Assembly: GCA_000719695.1 (NCBI GenBank)
Contig: JOHN01000026.1
Location: forward strand, 36,751 to 100,750
Reading direction: 5' to 3'
Source of the DNA: Streptomyces sp. NRRL F-6131
GTDB lineage: Bacteria > Actinomycetota > Actinomycetes > Streptomycetales > Streptomycetaceae
DNA length: 64,000 nucleotides
Position numbers and translations under genes: made by a program. The notes below the pieces were generated by a model. The model was not told the DNA's origin. It ran no database searches and worked only from the letters and a program-made list of their open reading frames with translations. This document shows, piece by piece, positions 1-8,052 of this stretch (the stretch's first letter is position 1; each line of letters begins with the position of its first letter).

Positions 1-341
1 CCCTCGACGACCGCGACGGTGTCCCCGCCGACCGCGACCACACGCTTGACCATGAGCTCGCCGCCCCAGGCCTGGTCACGGAAGATCACGACGTCGCCCC
101 GCCGGACGTCCGAGCCGTCGGTCTTCCGGGCCAGGACGGTGTCCTGGGCCTGGAGGGTGGGCGCCATCGAAGCGGTCGGGATGCTGTACGGCCGGTAGCT
201 GACGGCGATCACCGCGAAACCGCCGATCAGCAGCACCAGCCCGAGGCCGAGCAGCACCCCCTGGGCCACCGCCGCGGGCCGGCGCCGAGGGCGGGCGGCG
301 GGCGGCGGTCCGTCGGTCGCCCGTTCCACGACACTGCTCAT
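1..341 (-). CDS. sipZ: signal peptidase I, C-terminal part cut by window edge
   Basis: This is the amino-terminal part of a type I (SPase I) leader peptidase; the gene continues past base 1. One membrane span lies at about residues 25-48, followed by the nucleophile motif SIPTASM (Ser58) and the general-base region MVKRVVAVGGD (Lys99). It cleaves Sec and Tat signal peptides outside the membrane. It is the fourth gene of a signal peptidase cluster. By analogy with the S. lividans cluster it would be sipZ, reported there to start its own transcript; the 160-bp gap to sipY here fits that. PTAS replaces the PSGS/PSES seen in its three neighbours. Confidence 0.9.
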   Translation of the reverse strand, partial: MSSVVERATDGPPPAARPRRRPAAVAQGVLLGLGLVLLIGGFAVIAVSYRPYSIPTASMAPTLQAQDTVLARKTDGSDVRRGDVVIFRDQAWGGELMVKRVVAVGGDTVAVVE

Positions 342-501
342 CGACACCGTCCAACCCCTGACCGACCCGGAACCACGCACGGAGGCGCGCATGGAAGCGC
401 GCCGGGGCCACGGGCGGAAAACCCGGCGGGCCGTGGCACGTCCGAGCAGATTACTCGTCGGTACCACGGCCCGCGCAAGACCCGTGAGCCTCCGGCCGTC
501 G

Positions 502-1506
502 TCAGGACCGCTCGTCGCGGTCCGTCCGGTTCCGCCGGCGACGGACCAACGGGAGCAGGGCGACGGCGCCCACGGCACCGGCTGCGGCCGGCACCGCCGG
601 CAGGGCCGCCGCCAGACCCTTCTGGTCGAAGGTGTCCGGCACCGGCAGCGTCGACCAGCGGTTGATCGGCCAGGCCACCACGAAGGCGCGCCCGATCACC
701 TCGTCCACCGGGACGGTGCCGCCGCCCGGCTGGTCCATGTGGAAGCGCGAGTCGAGCGAGTCCGCGCGGTGGTCGCCCATCACCCAGATCCGACCGTCCG
801 GGACCTTCACCGGACCGAAGGGCTTCGTCCCGCAGGGGGTGTTGCCGGCGTAGACGTACGGCTCGTCGAGCGCGATCCCGTTGACCTTCACCGGGCCCTC
901 GCCCTCGCACTCGACGGTGTCCCCGCCGACCGCGATGACACGCTTGATGAGGTCCTTCTCGTTGTCGGACGGCATCAGCCCGACGAAGCTCAGCACGTCC
1001 TGGACGCCGCGGACGAAGGAGTTGCTGCTCTGGCTGGTGGGCTCGTCGGCCAGCCAGCCGCCCGGATCGTGGAACACCACGACCTCGCCGCGCTCCGGCT
1101 CGGCACCGAACCACGGGGTGAGCTTGTCCACCAGGACCCGGTCACCGACCTGAAGCGTGTTCTGCATCGACTCCGACGGAATGGAGAACGCCTGGACGAA
1201 GAACGTCTTGATCACGAGGGCCAGCACGAGGGCGATGCCGATGAGGATCGGCAGCTCCTTCCAGAACGACCGCGGCTTGCGCTCGTTCCGCTCCGGCTTC
1301 TCCTCGGTGCTTTCCGCCGGCGCCGTGCTGTCCGGGGGCTGCTGCGAGGCGTCGCCCGTGCCGTCACCGTGCTCGTCCGCGGACTGGGCCGCCGCCTCCT
1401 CGGCCGAGGCCGAAGGCACCGCGGTCTCCGCGGACCGGGCCGCCCGGCCGCCGGAGCCCTCGGGCTCTCCGCCGCCCGAGCGGGCGCCGATCACCAAATC
1501 CCCCAC
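502..1506 (-). CDS. sipY: signal peptidase I
   Basis: This is a type I signal peptidase of 334 residues. An acidic, low-complexity cytoplasmic N-terminus (about 80 residues) precedes a membrane span at about 83-105. The nucleophile motif SIPSESM (Ser113) and the catalytic-lysine motif LIKRVIAVGGD follow, then a GDHR box and a second hydrophobic stretch before the basic C-terminus. I chose the GTG at 1506 because an AGGGAGGAG ribosome site lies 5 bases upstream. An in-frame start at 1635 would add 43 residues with no such site. It is third in the sipW-sipX-sipY run and probably co-transcribed. Confidence 0.93.
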   Translation of the reverse strand: MGDLVIGARSGGGEPEGSGGRAARSAETAVPSASAEEAAAQSADEHGDGTGDASQQPPDSTAPAESTEEKPERNERKPRSFWKELPILIGIALVLALVIKTFFVQAFSIPSESMQNTLQVGDRVLVDKLTPWFGAEPERGEVVVFHDPGGWLADEPTSQSSNSFVRGVQDVLSFVGLMPSDNEKDLIKRVIAVGGDTVECEGEGPVKVNGIALDEPYVYAGNTPCGTKPFGPVKVPDGRIWVMGDHRADSLDSRFHMDQPGGGTVPVDEVIGRAFVVAWPINRWSTLPVPDTFDQKGLAAALPAVPAAAGAVGAVALLPLVRRRRNRTDRDERS

Positions 1507-1749
1507 AACGTCTCCTCCCTGCTGTGCGGACGCCTGCGCGTCCGCGCTCACAGTGCCGCACAGCGGGCACCACGCTCCACCGACGGCCGTACCCGTCAGA
1601 ACCGCCCCCGGGGCGGGAGCGTCTGACACCGGCACAGCCCTCGGGCACGACTTGTCGACACGGCCGCACCCAGCACTTCTCTATCACTCCCGGGCATCCG
1701 GCTCGCGGTCCCACGCGCGCGGCCCGTCCGCCCACCGGCCCGCCCGGGC

Positions 1750-2754
1750 CTACGAGCTGAGCCGTCCCGCCCGGCGACCGACGAGCGGAATGATGCCCAA
1801 CACACCCATAACGAGCGGAGGTTCCTCAGGAACCGGGCCAACACCCGCCGGGTTCCGCGCAGTTCCGGGCTCCGCCGGGCCCCGCGCCACCGAGGAGAGT
1901 GAAACCGGCACATCAAGTTGATGCACCCGGCCCACCGGCCAGGCGATCATGAACGCCCGTCCCAGCACACCACTCACCGGAATCGTGCCCTGACCCGGAT
2001 TGCCCATGTGGAACCGGGAGTCGGCCGAGACGTCCCGGTGGTCGCCCATCACCCAGAGCCGCCCCTGCGGCACCTTCACCTTGAACGGCTGCCGGGACGG
2101 CGGGTTGCCCGGGGCGAGGTAGGGCTCGTCCAGCGGCTTGCCGTTGAGACTGATCCTGCCCTGCTCGTCGCAGCACTCCACGGTGTCGCCGCCGACGCCG
2201 ATCACCCGCTTGATGAGGTCCTGCTCGTTGTCGGAGGGCAGCAGTCCGACGAAGGTCAGCACCTGCTTGGCCCCGCCCAGGACCGGACCGTCCGTCGACG
2301 GCCCGTGCTCGTTCTCCAGCCAGCCGCCCGGATCCTTGAACACCACCACCTCGCCGCGCTCCGGCTCGGCGCCGAACCAGGGGGTGAGCTTGTCGACCAG
2401 CACCCGGTCCCCCACCAGGATGGTCTGCTCCATCGACCCGGAAGGGATCACGAAGACCTGCACCAGGAAGGTCTTCATCACCAGTGCGACGACCAGCGCC
2501 ACCCCGATGATCAGCGGTATCTCCCACAGGCGGGAGCGTCTGCGGCGGCGGGCCGCCCGGCGGGCGGTGCGCCGGCGCTCCGCGCGACCGCGCACCACCG
2601 GAGCGTCCGCCGCCCCGGCTGCCCCCGACGTCCGCACGGGCCCGGTCGCGGCGCCGGCGCCGGAGCCGGCAGCGGGACCGGCGCCGGTGCCGGCCGAGGG
2701 GGCGGGGCCGGTGGCCGGGCGGTCGGCGAGCCGCCCCCTACCTCTGCTCCCCAT
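1750..2754 (-). CDS. sipX: signal peptidase I
   Basis: This is a type I signal peptidase of 334 residues. The cytoplasmic N-terminus is Gly/Ala-rich and then strongly basic. A membrane span covers about 78-100, with nucleophile motif VIPSGSM (Ser107) and lysine motif LIKRVIGVGGD. A second hydrophobic segment (VMGVLGIIPLV) near the C-terminus suggests two membrane anchors, as in SipY. The start overlaps the sipW stop by 17 bases, which indicates translational coupling in a sipWXY operon. SipX and SipY share the KLTPWFGAEPERGEVV segment almost exactly, so they look like a recent duplication within the cluster. Confidence 0.94.
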   Translation of the reverse strand: MGSRGRGRLADRPATGPAPSAGTGAGPAAGSGAGAATGPVRTSGAAGAADAPVVRGRAERRRTARRAARRRRRSRLWEIPLIIGVALVVALVMKTFLVQVFVIPSGSMEQTILVGDRVLVDKLTPWFGAEPERGEVVVFKDPGGWLENEHGPSTDGPVLGGAKQVLTFVGLLPSDNEQDLIKRVIGVGGDTVECCDEQGRISLNGKPLDEPYLAPGNPPSRQPFKVKVPQGRLWVMGDHRDVSADSRFHMGNPGQGTIPVSGVLGRAFMIAWPVGRVHQLDVPVSLSSVARGPAEPGTARNPAGVGPVPEEPPLVMGVLGIIPLVGRRAGRLSS

Positions 2755-3640
2755 GGCCGCCCGTCCCTTCTGCCGCGGCGAAGGCCGCCGGCCGGTCCAG
2801 AGCGGCCCAGTGTCCGACCGGGAAGACCACCCAGGCGGCCCGCCCGATCACCTTGGACTCGGGGACGAACCCGCCGCCGGGCTCACCGAGGTGGTCCCGG
2901 GAGTCGCGCGAGGCGCTGCGGTGGTCGCCCATCACCCAGAGCTTGCCGGGCGGCACCACCACGTCGAACGCCACATTGGACGCCTCGTCCCCCGGGAAGA
3001 GGTAGCCGGACTCGTCGACCGGCACTCCGTTGACGGTGATCGGGCGGCCCGGTCCCGTGCTGGTGACGCGGTCGCCGCCGACGCCGACGACCCGCTTCAC
3101 GTAGACCGAGTCACCGGCCGGGACCAGTCCGACGTCCCGGCCGAAGGCGCGGAGCGAGGTCCAGAAGCCGTCGGGCTCGAAGGGCTTGTGCAGGAAGGAG
3201 CCGGTGCCGTCGAAGACCACCACGTCACCGCGGCGCGGGTGACCGCCGAAGGCGTAGGACAGCTTGTTCACGATCAGGCGGTCGCCCGGGCGCAGGGTGT
3301 TCTCCATCGACCCGGAGGGCACCGAGAAGGGACGTGCCACGAAGGCGTTCACCAACAGCAGCACGAGCAGGCAGACGCCGGTGAGCAACAGCAGATCCCG
3401 CGAACGCGAGCGCCCCACGGCGCCCGCCGACCCGTCCCCGGGTTCGTCCGCACCACCCGGCTCGTCGGGCAGGTCCGACAGGTCGGGCAGGTCCGACGGG
3501 TCGGACTGGCCGGACTGGCCGGACTGGCCGGACGACGCCAGCGAGCCCGGCGCCGAAACGACCGCGGACCGCGTCGGCGAGTCCGCACCGGAAGGTGCGG
3601 GACGGCCGTCGCGGTCCGCGGGTGGTTCGTGCGTGCTCAT
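2738..3640 (-). CDS. sipW: signal peptidase I
   Basis: This is a type I signal peptidase of 300 residues and the first gene of the sip operon. The N-terminal 80 residues are disordered and repetitive (SGQ three times, then DLPDL-type repeats). A membrane span follows at about 82-100, then VPSGSM (Ser111) and the lysine motif YVKRVVGVGGD. The C-terminus lacks a convincing second membrane span, unlike SipX and SipY. Substrate preferences between the paralogues cannot be read from sequence. Confidence 0.93.
   Translation of the reverse strand: MSTHEPPADRDGRPAPSGADSPTRSAVVSAPGSLASSGQSGQSGQSDPSDLPDLSDLPDEPGGADEPGDGSAGAVGRSRSRDLLLLTGVCLLVLLLVNAFVARPFSVPSGSMENTLRPGDRLIVNKLSYAFGGHPRRGDVVVFDGTGSFLHKPFEPDGFWTSLRAFGRDVGLVPAGDSVYVKRVVGVGGDRVTSTGPGRPITVNGVPVDESGYLFPGDEASNVAFDVVVPPGKLWVMGDHRSASRDSRDHLGEPGGGFVPESKVIGRAAWVVFPVGHWAALDRPAAFAAAEGTGGHGEQR
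3455..3531. repeat. tandem 9-18 bp repeats inside sipW
   Basis: The segment coding for the SipW linker contains three exact copies of the 9-mer gactggccg plus two near-identical copies of a roughly 18-bp unit (gtccgacaggtcgggcag type). The frame is kept. The repeats encode a flexible Ser/Gly/Asp linker and could vary in length between strains. Confidence 0.75.
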
Positions 3641-3690
3641 CGGGGGCTGAGCTTACCGTGCGGCAGCCCGGCCCCCCAGAGCGATCCGAT

Positions 3691-3709
3691 CCCCCGGCAA
3701 CGCCGGGGG
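3691..3709 (-). terminator. hairpin after rplS
   Basis: An 8-bp GC-only stem (cccccggc / gccggggg) with a 3-base loop lies directly after the rplS stop codon in transcription order and before sipW. There is no U tract, as is usual in streptomycetes. It may be leaky, allowing read-through into sipW. Confidence 0.6.
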
Positions 3710-3717
3710 CCGGTGGA

Positions 3718-4068
3718 TCAGCGGTCGCGCTTCTCCTTGATCTTCGCGGCCTTGCCGCGGAGGTCACGCAGGTAGTACAGCTTGGCGCGGCGAACCGCAC
3801 CGCGGGTCACGACCTCGATCTTCTCGACGACCGGGGTGTGCACCGGGAAGGTGCGCTCGACACCGACGTTGAAGCTGACCTTGCGAACGGTGAAGGTCTC
3901 ACCGATGCCGGCGCCGTGACGACGGATGACGACGCCCTGGAAGACCTGGACACGGGAGCGGTTGCCCTCGATGACCCGGACGTGCACCTTCAGGGTGTCA
4001 CCGGCGCGGAACGCCGGGATGTCGCTACGCAGCGAGGCCGCGTCGACAGCAGCGAGCTTGTTGCTCAT
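3718..4068 (-). CDS. rplS: 50S ribosomal protein L19
   Basis: This is ribosomal protein L19, a component of the large subunit at the subunit interface. It has 116 residues, the normal family length, starting [14 protein letters not shown]. The core [21 protein letters not shown] and the [14 protein letters not shown] motif are intact. The ATG at 4068 has a GGAGAG ribosome site 4 bases upstream; an earlier in-frame ATG at 4140 would add 24 unlikely residues. It lies between trmD and the sip operon, the same rpsP-rimM-trmD-rplS order found in many bacteria. Confidence 0.97.
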   Translation of the reverse strand: MSNKLAAVDAASLRSDIPAFRAGDTLKVHVRVIEGNRSRVQVFQGVVIRRHGAGIGETFTVRKVSFNVGVERTFPVHTPVVEKIEVVTRGAVRRAKLYYLRDLRGKAAKIKEKRDR

Positions 4069-4155
4069 GTTGCTCTCCATCGCAGGCGCCACGGGCCGCC
4101 CACGGAAGTCGTCACAAATGGGGATTGCTGCGGGCCGCACCGGCTAGCGGCGATC

Positions 4156-4170
4156 CCCCCGTGGCGGGGG
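4156..4170 (-). terminator. short GC hairpin between trmD and rplS
   Basis: A 6-bp stem (cccccg / cggggg) with a TGG loop lies in the 154-bp trmD-rplS gap. It could be a weak terminator or attenuator that separates the rplS transcript from the upstream genes. The low stem length makes the call tentative. Confidence 0.4.
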
Positions 4171-4222
4171 CGCCGAACCACGTGACCCCTACGGGAGGAG
4201 CCCAGCGACAGACAACAGCGGC

Positions 4223-5041
4223 CTATTGTTCCACACCATCGGCCACGGACCGAAATCGGCCGAGGCCCTCGTCCCAGGCCAGGCCGAGCAGGCCGAGCGC
4301 CGCGCGGTCCTTCTTGTCGAAGTCCGCGTGCCGCCAGCGCGCGACCAGGTCGGGCCGGTTGTCCAGCGTGCGGGCGAAGGCCTGCTCGCGGCGCCAGCGG
4401 GCGATCCGGCCGTGGTTCCCGCTCAGCAGGACGTCCGGCACCGTGCGGCCGCGCCATTCGGCGGGCTTGGTGTAGACCGGCCCCTCCAGCAGGTCGGCCA
4501 TCGCGCCCGGCGCGAAGGAGTCGTCCCGGTGGGACTCGGCGTTGCCGAGCACGCCGGGCAGCAGCCGGGCGATCGCCTCGACCATGACCAGCACCGCGAC
4601 CTCGCCGCCGGCCAGCACGTAGTCACCGATCGAGACCTCGACGACCGGCATCCGGGTGGCGGCCTCCTCGATCACCCGCCGGTCGATGCCCTCGTACCGG
4701 GCCGGGGTGAAGGTGAGCCAGGGCCGGCCGGCCAGTTCCTGGGCGAGCTCCTGGGTGAAGGGCCGGCCGCTCGGGGTGGGCACCACCAGGGTGGGCACCT
4801 CCCCCTCCGGCCCCTGGGCGAGCACCGCGTCGAGGGCCTCGCCCCACGGCTCGGGCTTCATCACCATGCCGGGGCCGCCGCCGTACGGGCTGTCGTCGAC
4901 GGTCCGGTGCACGTCGTGCGTCCAGCCCCGCAGGTCGTGGACGTGCACGTCGAGCTGACCGCGGGCGCGGGCCTTGCCGACCAGTGAGATGTTCAGCGGT
5001 TCGAGGTACTCGGGAAAGATCGAGACGACGTCGATCCGCAT
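4223..5041 (-). CDS. trmD: tRNA (guanine-N1)-methyltransferase
   Basis: TrmD methylates G37 next to the anticodon of tRNAs using S-adenosylmethionine and prevents frameshifting. It is a SPOUT-fold enzyme. Hallmarks seen are [13 protein letters not shown] at the start, [14 protein letters not shown], the knot residues YEGIDRRV and [11 protein letters not shown], and [11 protein letters not shown]. From the ATG at 5041 it has 272 residues, near the family norm. A GTG at 5152 overlaps the rimM stop (GTGA) and has a strong GGAGGAG site, so a 37-residue extension is possible. I prefer the conserved start. Confidence 0.95.
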   Translation of the reverse strand: MRIDVVSIFPEYLEPLNISLVGKARARGQLDVHVHDLRGWTHDVHRTVDDSPYGGGPGMVMKPEPWGEALDAVLAQGPEGEVPTLVVPTPSGRPFTQELAQELAGRPWLTFTPARYEGIDRRVIEEAATRMPVVEVSIGDYVLAGGEVAVLVMVEAIARLLPGVLGNAESHRDDSFAPGAMADLLEGPVYTKPAEWRGRTVPDVLLSGNHGRIARWRREQAFARTLDNRPDLVARWRHADFDKKDRAALGLLGLAWDEGLGRFRSVADGVEQ

Positions 5042-5148
5042 CCCGTCCTGAACGGACCGTCGCCCGGCCGCCTGCTCCGCCGACGGCCGGCCCAGCTGCT
5101 GCGCGTCCTCCGTCACGGCCCCGGCGACCCCAGCGGCTTCCGCGTCAC

Positions 5149-5775
5149 TCACCGCGACTCCTCCGCGCCGTCCGAACTGCCCGCGTCGCCCGCGTCGCCC
5201 GCACCGGGTGCGTCGTCCGCACCGTCCGGCTCCTCCGCCGACTTTCCGCCGGCGACCTCGGCCTGCTCCATGTCGATCAGCCCGACCGGCGGGTCGATGA
5301 CGGCGCGCTGGTTCTCCAGGTCGATGACCGGCACGATCCGGGTGACGAAGGGCACCAGCGCGTCCGTCCCGTCCGGCTTCCGCACGTTGAGGAGGTCCTG
5401 GTAGGGCAGGTGGATCACCTCGGTGAGTTCACCGACCGGGGTGCCGTCGAGCAGGACCACGTCCAGACCGATCAGCTGGTGGTCGTAGTACTCCTCCGGG
5501 TCGTCGGGGCGCTCCTCCGGGTCCACCTCGGCGATCAGGATCGTGCCCCGCAGCGCCTCGGCGCCGTTGCGGTCCTTGACGCCGGCGAAGCGCAGCAGCA
5601 GCCGACCGCTGTGCACCTTGCCGGATTCGACGGTCAGCGGACCGGCCGAGGCGGGGTCGGTGAGCAGCACGGCACCGGGCCCGAGCCGGAGCTCCGGCTC
5701 GTCGGTGCGGACCTCGACGCTGACGTCTCCCCTGATGCCGTGGGCGCGGCCGATCTTGCCGACGACGAGCTGCAC
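5149..5775 (-). CDS. rimM: 16S rRNA processing protein RimM
   Basis: RimM assists maturation of the 16S rRNA 3' domain and binds S19 in the 30S head. The protein has 208 residues: an N-terminal RimM barrel ([20 protein letters not shown]) and a C-terminal PRC-barrel ([13 protein letters not shown], then LPYQDLLNV and [13 protein letters not shown]). The C-terminal 40 residues are an acidic, Gly/Ala-rich tail beyond the usual length. It starts at a GTG with an AGGAG site about 10 bases upstream. It lies in the ribosome assembly run between khpA and trmD, and its end overlaps a possible trmD start. Confidence 0.95.
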   Translation of the reverse strand: MQLVVGKIGRAHGIRGDVSVEVRTDEPELRLGPGAVLLTDPASAGPLTVESGKVHSGRLLLRFAGVKDRNGAEALRGTILIAEVDPEERPDDPEEYYDHQLIGLDVVLLDGTPVGELTEVIHLPYQDLLNVRKPDGTDALVPFVTRIVPVIDLENQRAVIDPPVGLIDMEQAEVAGGKSAEEPDGADDAPGAGDAGDAGSSDGAEESR

Positions 5776-5883
5776 GGTGATCGTTCTCCTGGATGAGTGC
5801 TGCGGAGTTGCCGGTGGAACGGCAAAGTTGCTGGTGGACCGACGGGGTTCCCGAGGGAAGGCGAACCGACGCCGGAACGGCGA

Positions 5884-5918
5884 AGGCCGGCCGGGACGAC
5901 ATGCGTCCCGGCCGGCCT
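5884..5918 (-). terminator. strong hairpin between khpA and rimM
   Basis: A perfect 15-bp GC-rich stem with a 5-base loop lies in the 174-bp gap after khpA. It probably terminates or attenuates the rpsP-khpA transcript before rimM. No U tract follows. Confidence 0.65.
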
Positions 5919-5949
5919 CGAAACCCTGACGGCTGAACGAGCAGCCGGG

Positions 5950-6189
5950 TCAGCGAATGCTGTCCACGTCGACCAGGTCGACCCGGACGTTGCGACCGCC
6001 GAGGGCGCCGACGACGGTGCGCAGTGCGCGCGCCGTACGACCGCCCCGGCCGATCACCTTGCCGAGGTCATCGGGGTGCACGCGCACCTCGATGGTGTTG
6101 CCCCGACGCAGGTTGCGTGAGCGCACCTGCACCTCGTCGGGGTGCTCGACGATGCCCTTCACCAAGTGGTCGAGGGCGTCCTCGATCAC
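5950..6189 (-). CDS. khpA: KH-domain RNA-binding protein KhpA
   Basis: This is a 79-residue single KH-domain protein with the GxxG RNA-contact loop in GKVIGRGGRTARAL. KhpA proteins bind RNA, often with KhpB/Jag, and affect ribosome biogenesis and cell division in other Gram-positives. The GTG start at 6189 lies 2 bases after the rpsP stop, so the two are coupled. The rpsP-khpA-rimM-trmD order is classical for Gram-positives. Confidence 0.93.
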   Translation of the reverse strand: MIEDALDHLVKGIVEHPDEVQVRSRNLRRGNTIEVRVHPDDLGKVIGRGGRTARALRTVVGALGGRNVRVDLVDVDSIR

Positions 6190-6191
6190 GC

Positions 6192-6620
6192 TCAGGCCTC
6201 GGCGCCGGCGTCGGCCTCAGCCTCGGCCTTGTCCGACTTCTTGGCCTTCGGGGTGATGGCGACACCGGTGGTGGCGTCCTCGAAGCCGGCGACGGCCTTC
6301 GCGAACAGGTGCGAGAAGTCCTCGACCTTGGGCTCGGCGACGAGCAGCGGCGCCGGGGCCGGCAGGCCCTTGAACTTCTGCCAGTCGCCGGTCAGCTTGA
6401 GGATGGCGAGCACCGGCTCGGTCGGCTGGGCGCCGACGGACAGCCAGTACTGGGCGCGGTCGCTGTCGACCTCGATCTTCGAGGGGTTGTAGGTCGGCTG
6501 GTAGACGCCGATCTCCTCGATCGCACGACCGTCACGCTTGGTGCGCGCGTCGGCGATGATGATGCGGTAGTGCGGGGAGCGAATCTTGCCGAGACGCTTC
6601 AGCTTGATCTTGACTGCCAC
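6192..6620 (-). CDS. rpsP: 30S ribosomal protein S16
   Basis: This is ribosomal protein S16, needed for early 30S assembly. It has 142 residues. The first 80 carry the family core ([19 protein letters not shown], then the [10 protein letters not shown] region). The tail after residue 90 is the extended actinobacterial type ending in a Lys/Ala/Glu-rich segment. The GTG at 6620 has an AGGAGAATC site upstream. A longer ORF reaching 6764 has no homology-like content and is rejected. It is the first gene of the rpsP-khpA-rimM-trmD-rplS series. Confidence 0.97.
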   Translation of the reverse strand: MAVKIKLKRLGKIRSPHYRIIIADARTKRDGRAIEEIGVYQPTYNPSKIEVDSDRAQYWLSVGAQPTEPVLAILKLTGDWQKFKGLPAPAPLLVAEPKVEDFSHLFAKAVAGFEDATTGVAITPKAKKSDKAEAEADAGAEA

Positions 6621-6942
6621 GGGAGTGGATTCTCCTGGAGTTGACGTGGGTGAGCGGCCCTTCCCCCGCGTGGGGTTGCGTGGTGGGCCGTTCAAGGGAC
6701 ACGCCAGCCGTAGGAGAGAGGGGTCCTGCCCGGCTGCCGAGTACTCAGCGGTCCATTCTGCCACAAGGGCGCCCGACCCTCGAAACAGGTCGACCGGGAG
6801 CCCCCGCTCCCGGTCAGCCCAACACGTGCACCGTCGCGGTGCACCTCCCTGGTGTCCGCCGCTCCGGCCGGGCCACTGCCCGCACAGTCGCCGGCCGGTT
6901 CCCTCGGTTCCCCGAGCCGTGAGGCTCCCCGAGTCGAGCGAT
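6621..6942. other. rpsP upstream gap with two perfect hairpins
   Basis: No gene is seen in this 322-bp gap. It must contain the rpsP promoter (minus strand, toward 6620). It also holds two perfect inverted repeats: 10 bp with a 4-base loop at 6792-6815 and 8 bp with a 3-base loop at 6826-6844. The first fits a terminator for the gene ending at 6943, about 130 bases past its stop; the second may strengthen it. Confidence 0.6.
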
Positions 6943-7521
6943 CTAAGCGATCTTGAACGGTTGCTGGCACGCGCCGCAGACGATGGACGCCTGCGCGAGC
7001 ACCGACGGAACGACCCGGACGTTGCGCCCGCAGCCGCAGACGGCCTTCACCCGGACGCCGCCCCCGGAGGAGCCGTGCCGGGCCGCCGGGCCGCGGAACG
7101 CGCGCGAGGCGCCCTCTCCGGCCACCGCCTCCTGGTGCGCGCCGAGGGCGCGGTCCAGGCGTTCGATGGTCTCGGCGTACCGCTCGCGGGTCTCCTTGAG
7201 CATGGTCACCTGGGAGAAGCCGCTGCTGGCGTGCGGTTCGACCGGGTGCGCCAGGCCCAGCTCGGAGGCCAGGAGCAGGAAGCGCCGGTTGTGGTAGCGG
7301 CCGGCGCGCGAGGTGTCCCGGATGTCCCGGGCCGCGGCCAGACCGTGGGCAGCCTCGTGGAGGAGCCGCTCGAAACCGAGCCGGGTGCCACAGGCCGAGG
7401 AGGACTCGCCGATCAGCGCCTCGGGCGAGGCGAGGTCGGGGAGGTCCTGGTGGTAGGCCTGGATGTCACTCCAGGCGGCGGCCAGTTCGGCCGCGAGAAC
7501 GAGGGGCTGTGTCGTGCTCAC
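6943..7521 (-). CDS. SprT-like zinc metallopeptidase-type protein
   Basis: This is a 192-residue protein. The central motif [14 protein letters not shown], followed by [12 protein letters not shown], resembles the HExxH zinc site and downstream HN(K/R)xF segment of SprT-like proteins common in phages and integrative elements. A C-terminal zinc ribbon is suggested by CGCGR and CGAC. Family proteins are predicted proteases, but activity is not shown here. It stands alone between rpsP and proS. Its upstream gap is clearly less GC-rich than the surroundings, which hints at transfer. Confidence 0.6.
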   Translation of the reverse strand: MSTTQPLVLAAELAAAWSDIQAYHQDLPDLASPEALIGESSSACGTRLGFERLLHEAAHGLAAARDIRDTSRAGRYHNRRFLLLASELGLAHPVEPHASSGFSQVTMLKETRERYAETIERLDRALGAHQEAVAGEGASRAFRGPAARHGSSGGGVRVKAVCGCGRNVRVVPSVLAQASIVCGACQQPFKIA

Positions 7522-8052
7522 GCTAGACCAACGATGGAGTAGGAGCCGATGTTCCGCGTGTTCCCGTTCCCCGAGAATTCCCAGGAAACTCTCAGGAATG
7601 TGCGACCTCGCGCGAAATGCGCGTTCCGGATCTGACGCAAGACCAACCCCCTGCAGGTTTGGGCCCCGTCGTGCTCGACGGGTGCCGTCAATTCCGTCCG
7701 GGGACGGGCTGTCGCCCCCAGGACGTACGGCCCGCGGTCCCGTCGAGTTGACAGGGCCACGGGCCGTACACCGTACCGCTATTCCGTTAATACCGGCAGT
7801 TGACCGACCAGTAGGGGTGCCGACAGGTGAGACATCCGCGGAACAACACCGCTCAGCGGACGTCCGAATTTCCCGTCAGGCAGGTCAAGAACCGTCAGAA
7901 CGCGTCGTCGGACATCGTTTTACGACAACATCCTTCGCGCACGGGAGGCCAGCGGGGAAGCGCCCCGGGGAAGCGCCCCGCGGAACCCTCCGCCGGCCCC
8001 ACGGAAGCGCCGCGGAAGCGTCCGCGGCGACCCCGGGAAACCCACCGAACGG
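7522..8052. other. GC-poorer gap with long inverted repeat
   Basis: No convincing gene lies in this 531-bp gap. It holds the promoter of the minus-strand SprT-like gene and a perfect 10-bp inverted repeat (gtacggcccg) at 7725-7734 and 7760-7769, with a TTGACA hexamer in its 25-base spacer (7748-7753). A directly repeated gaagcgccccg unit lies at about 7953-7980, just past the end of proS. Base composition is noticeably lower in GC between about 7540 and 7930. Confidence 0.55.

Noticed and set aside
1507..1635. N-terminal extension of sipY (start at 1635)
   Set aside because: The strong AGGGAGGAG site before the GTG at 1506 and the fact that the signal peptidase fold begins after it favour the shorter protein.
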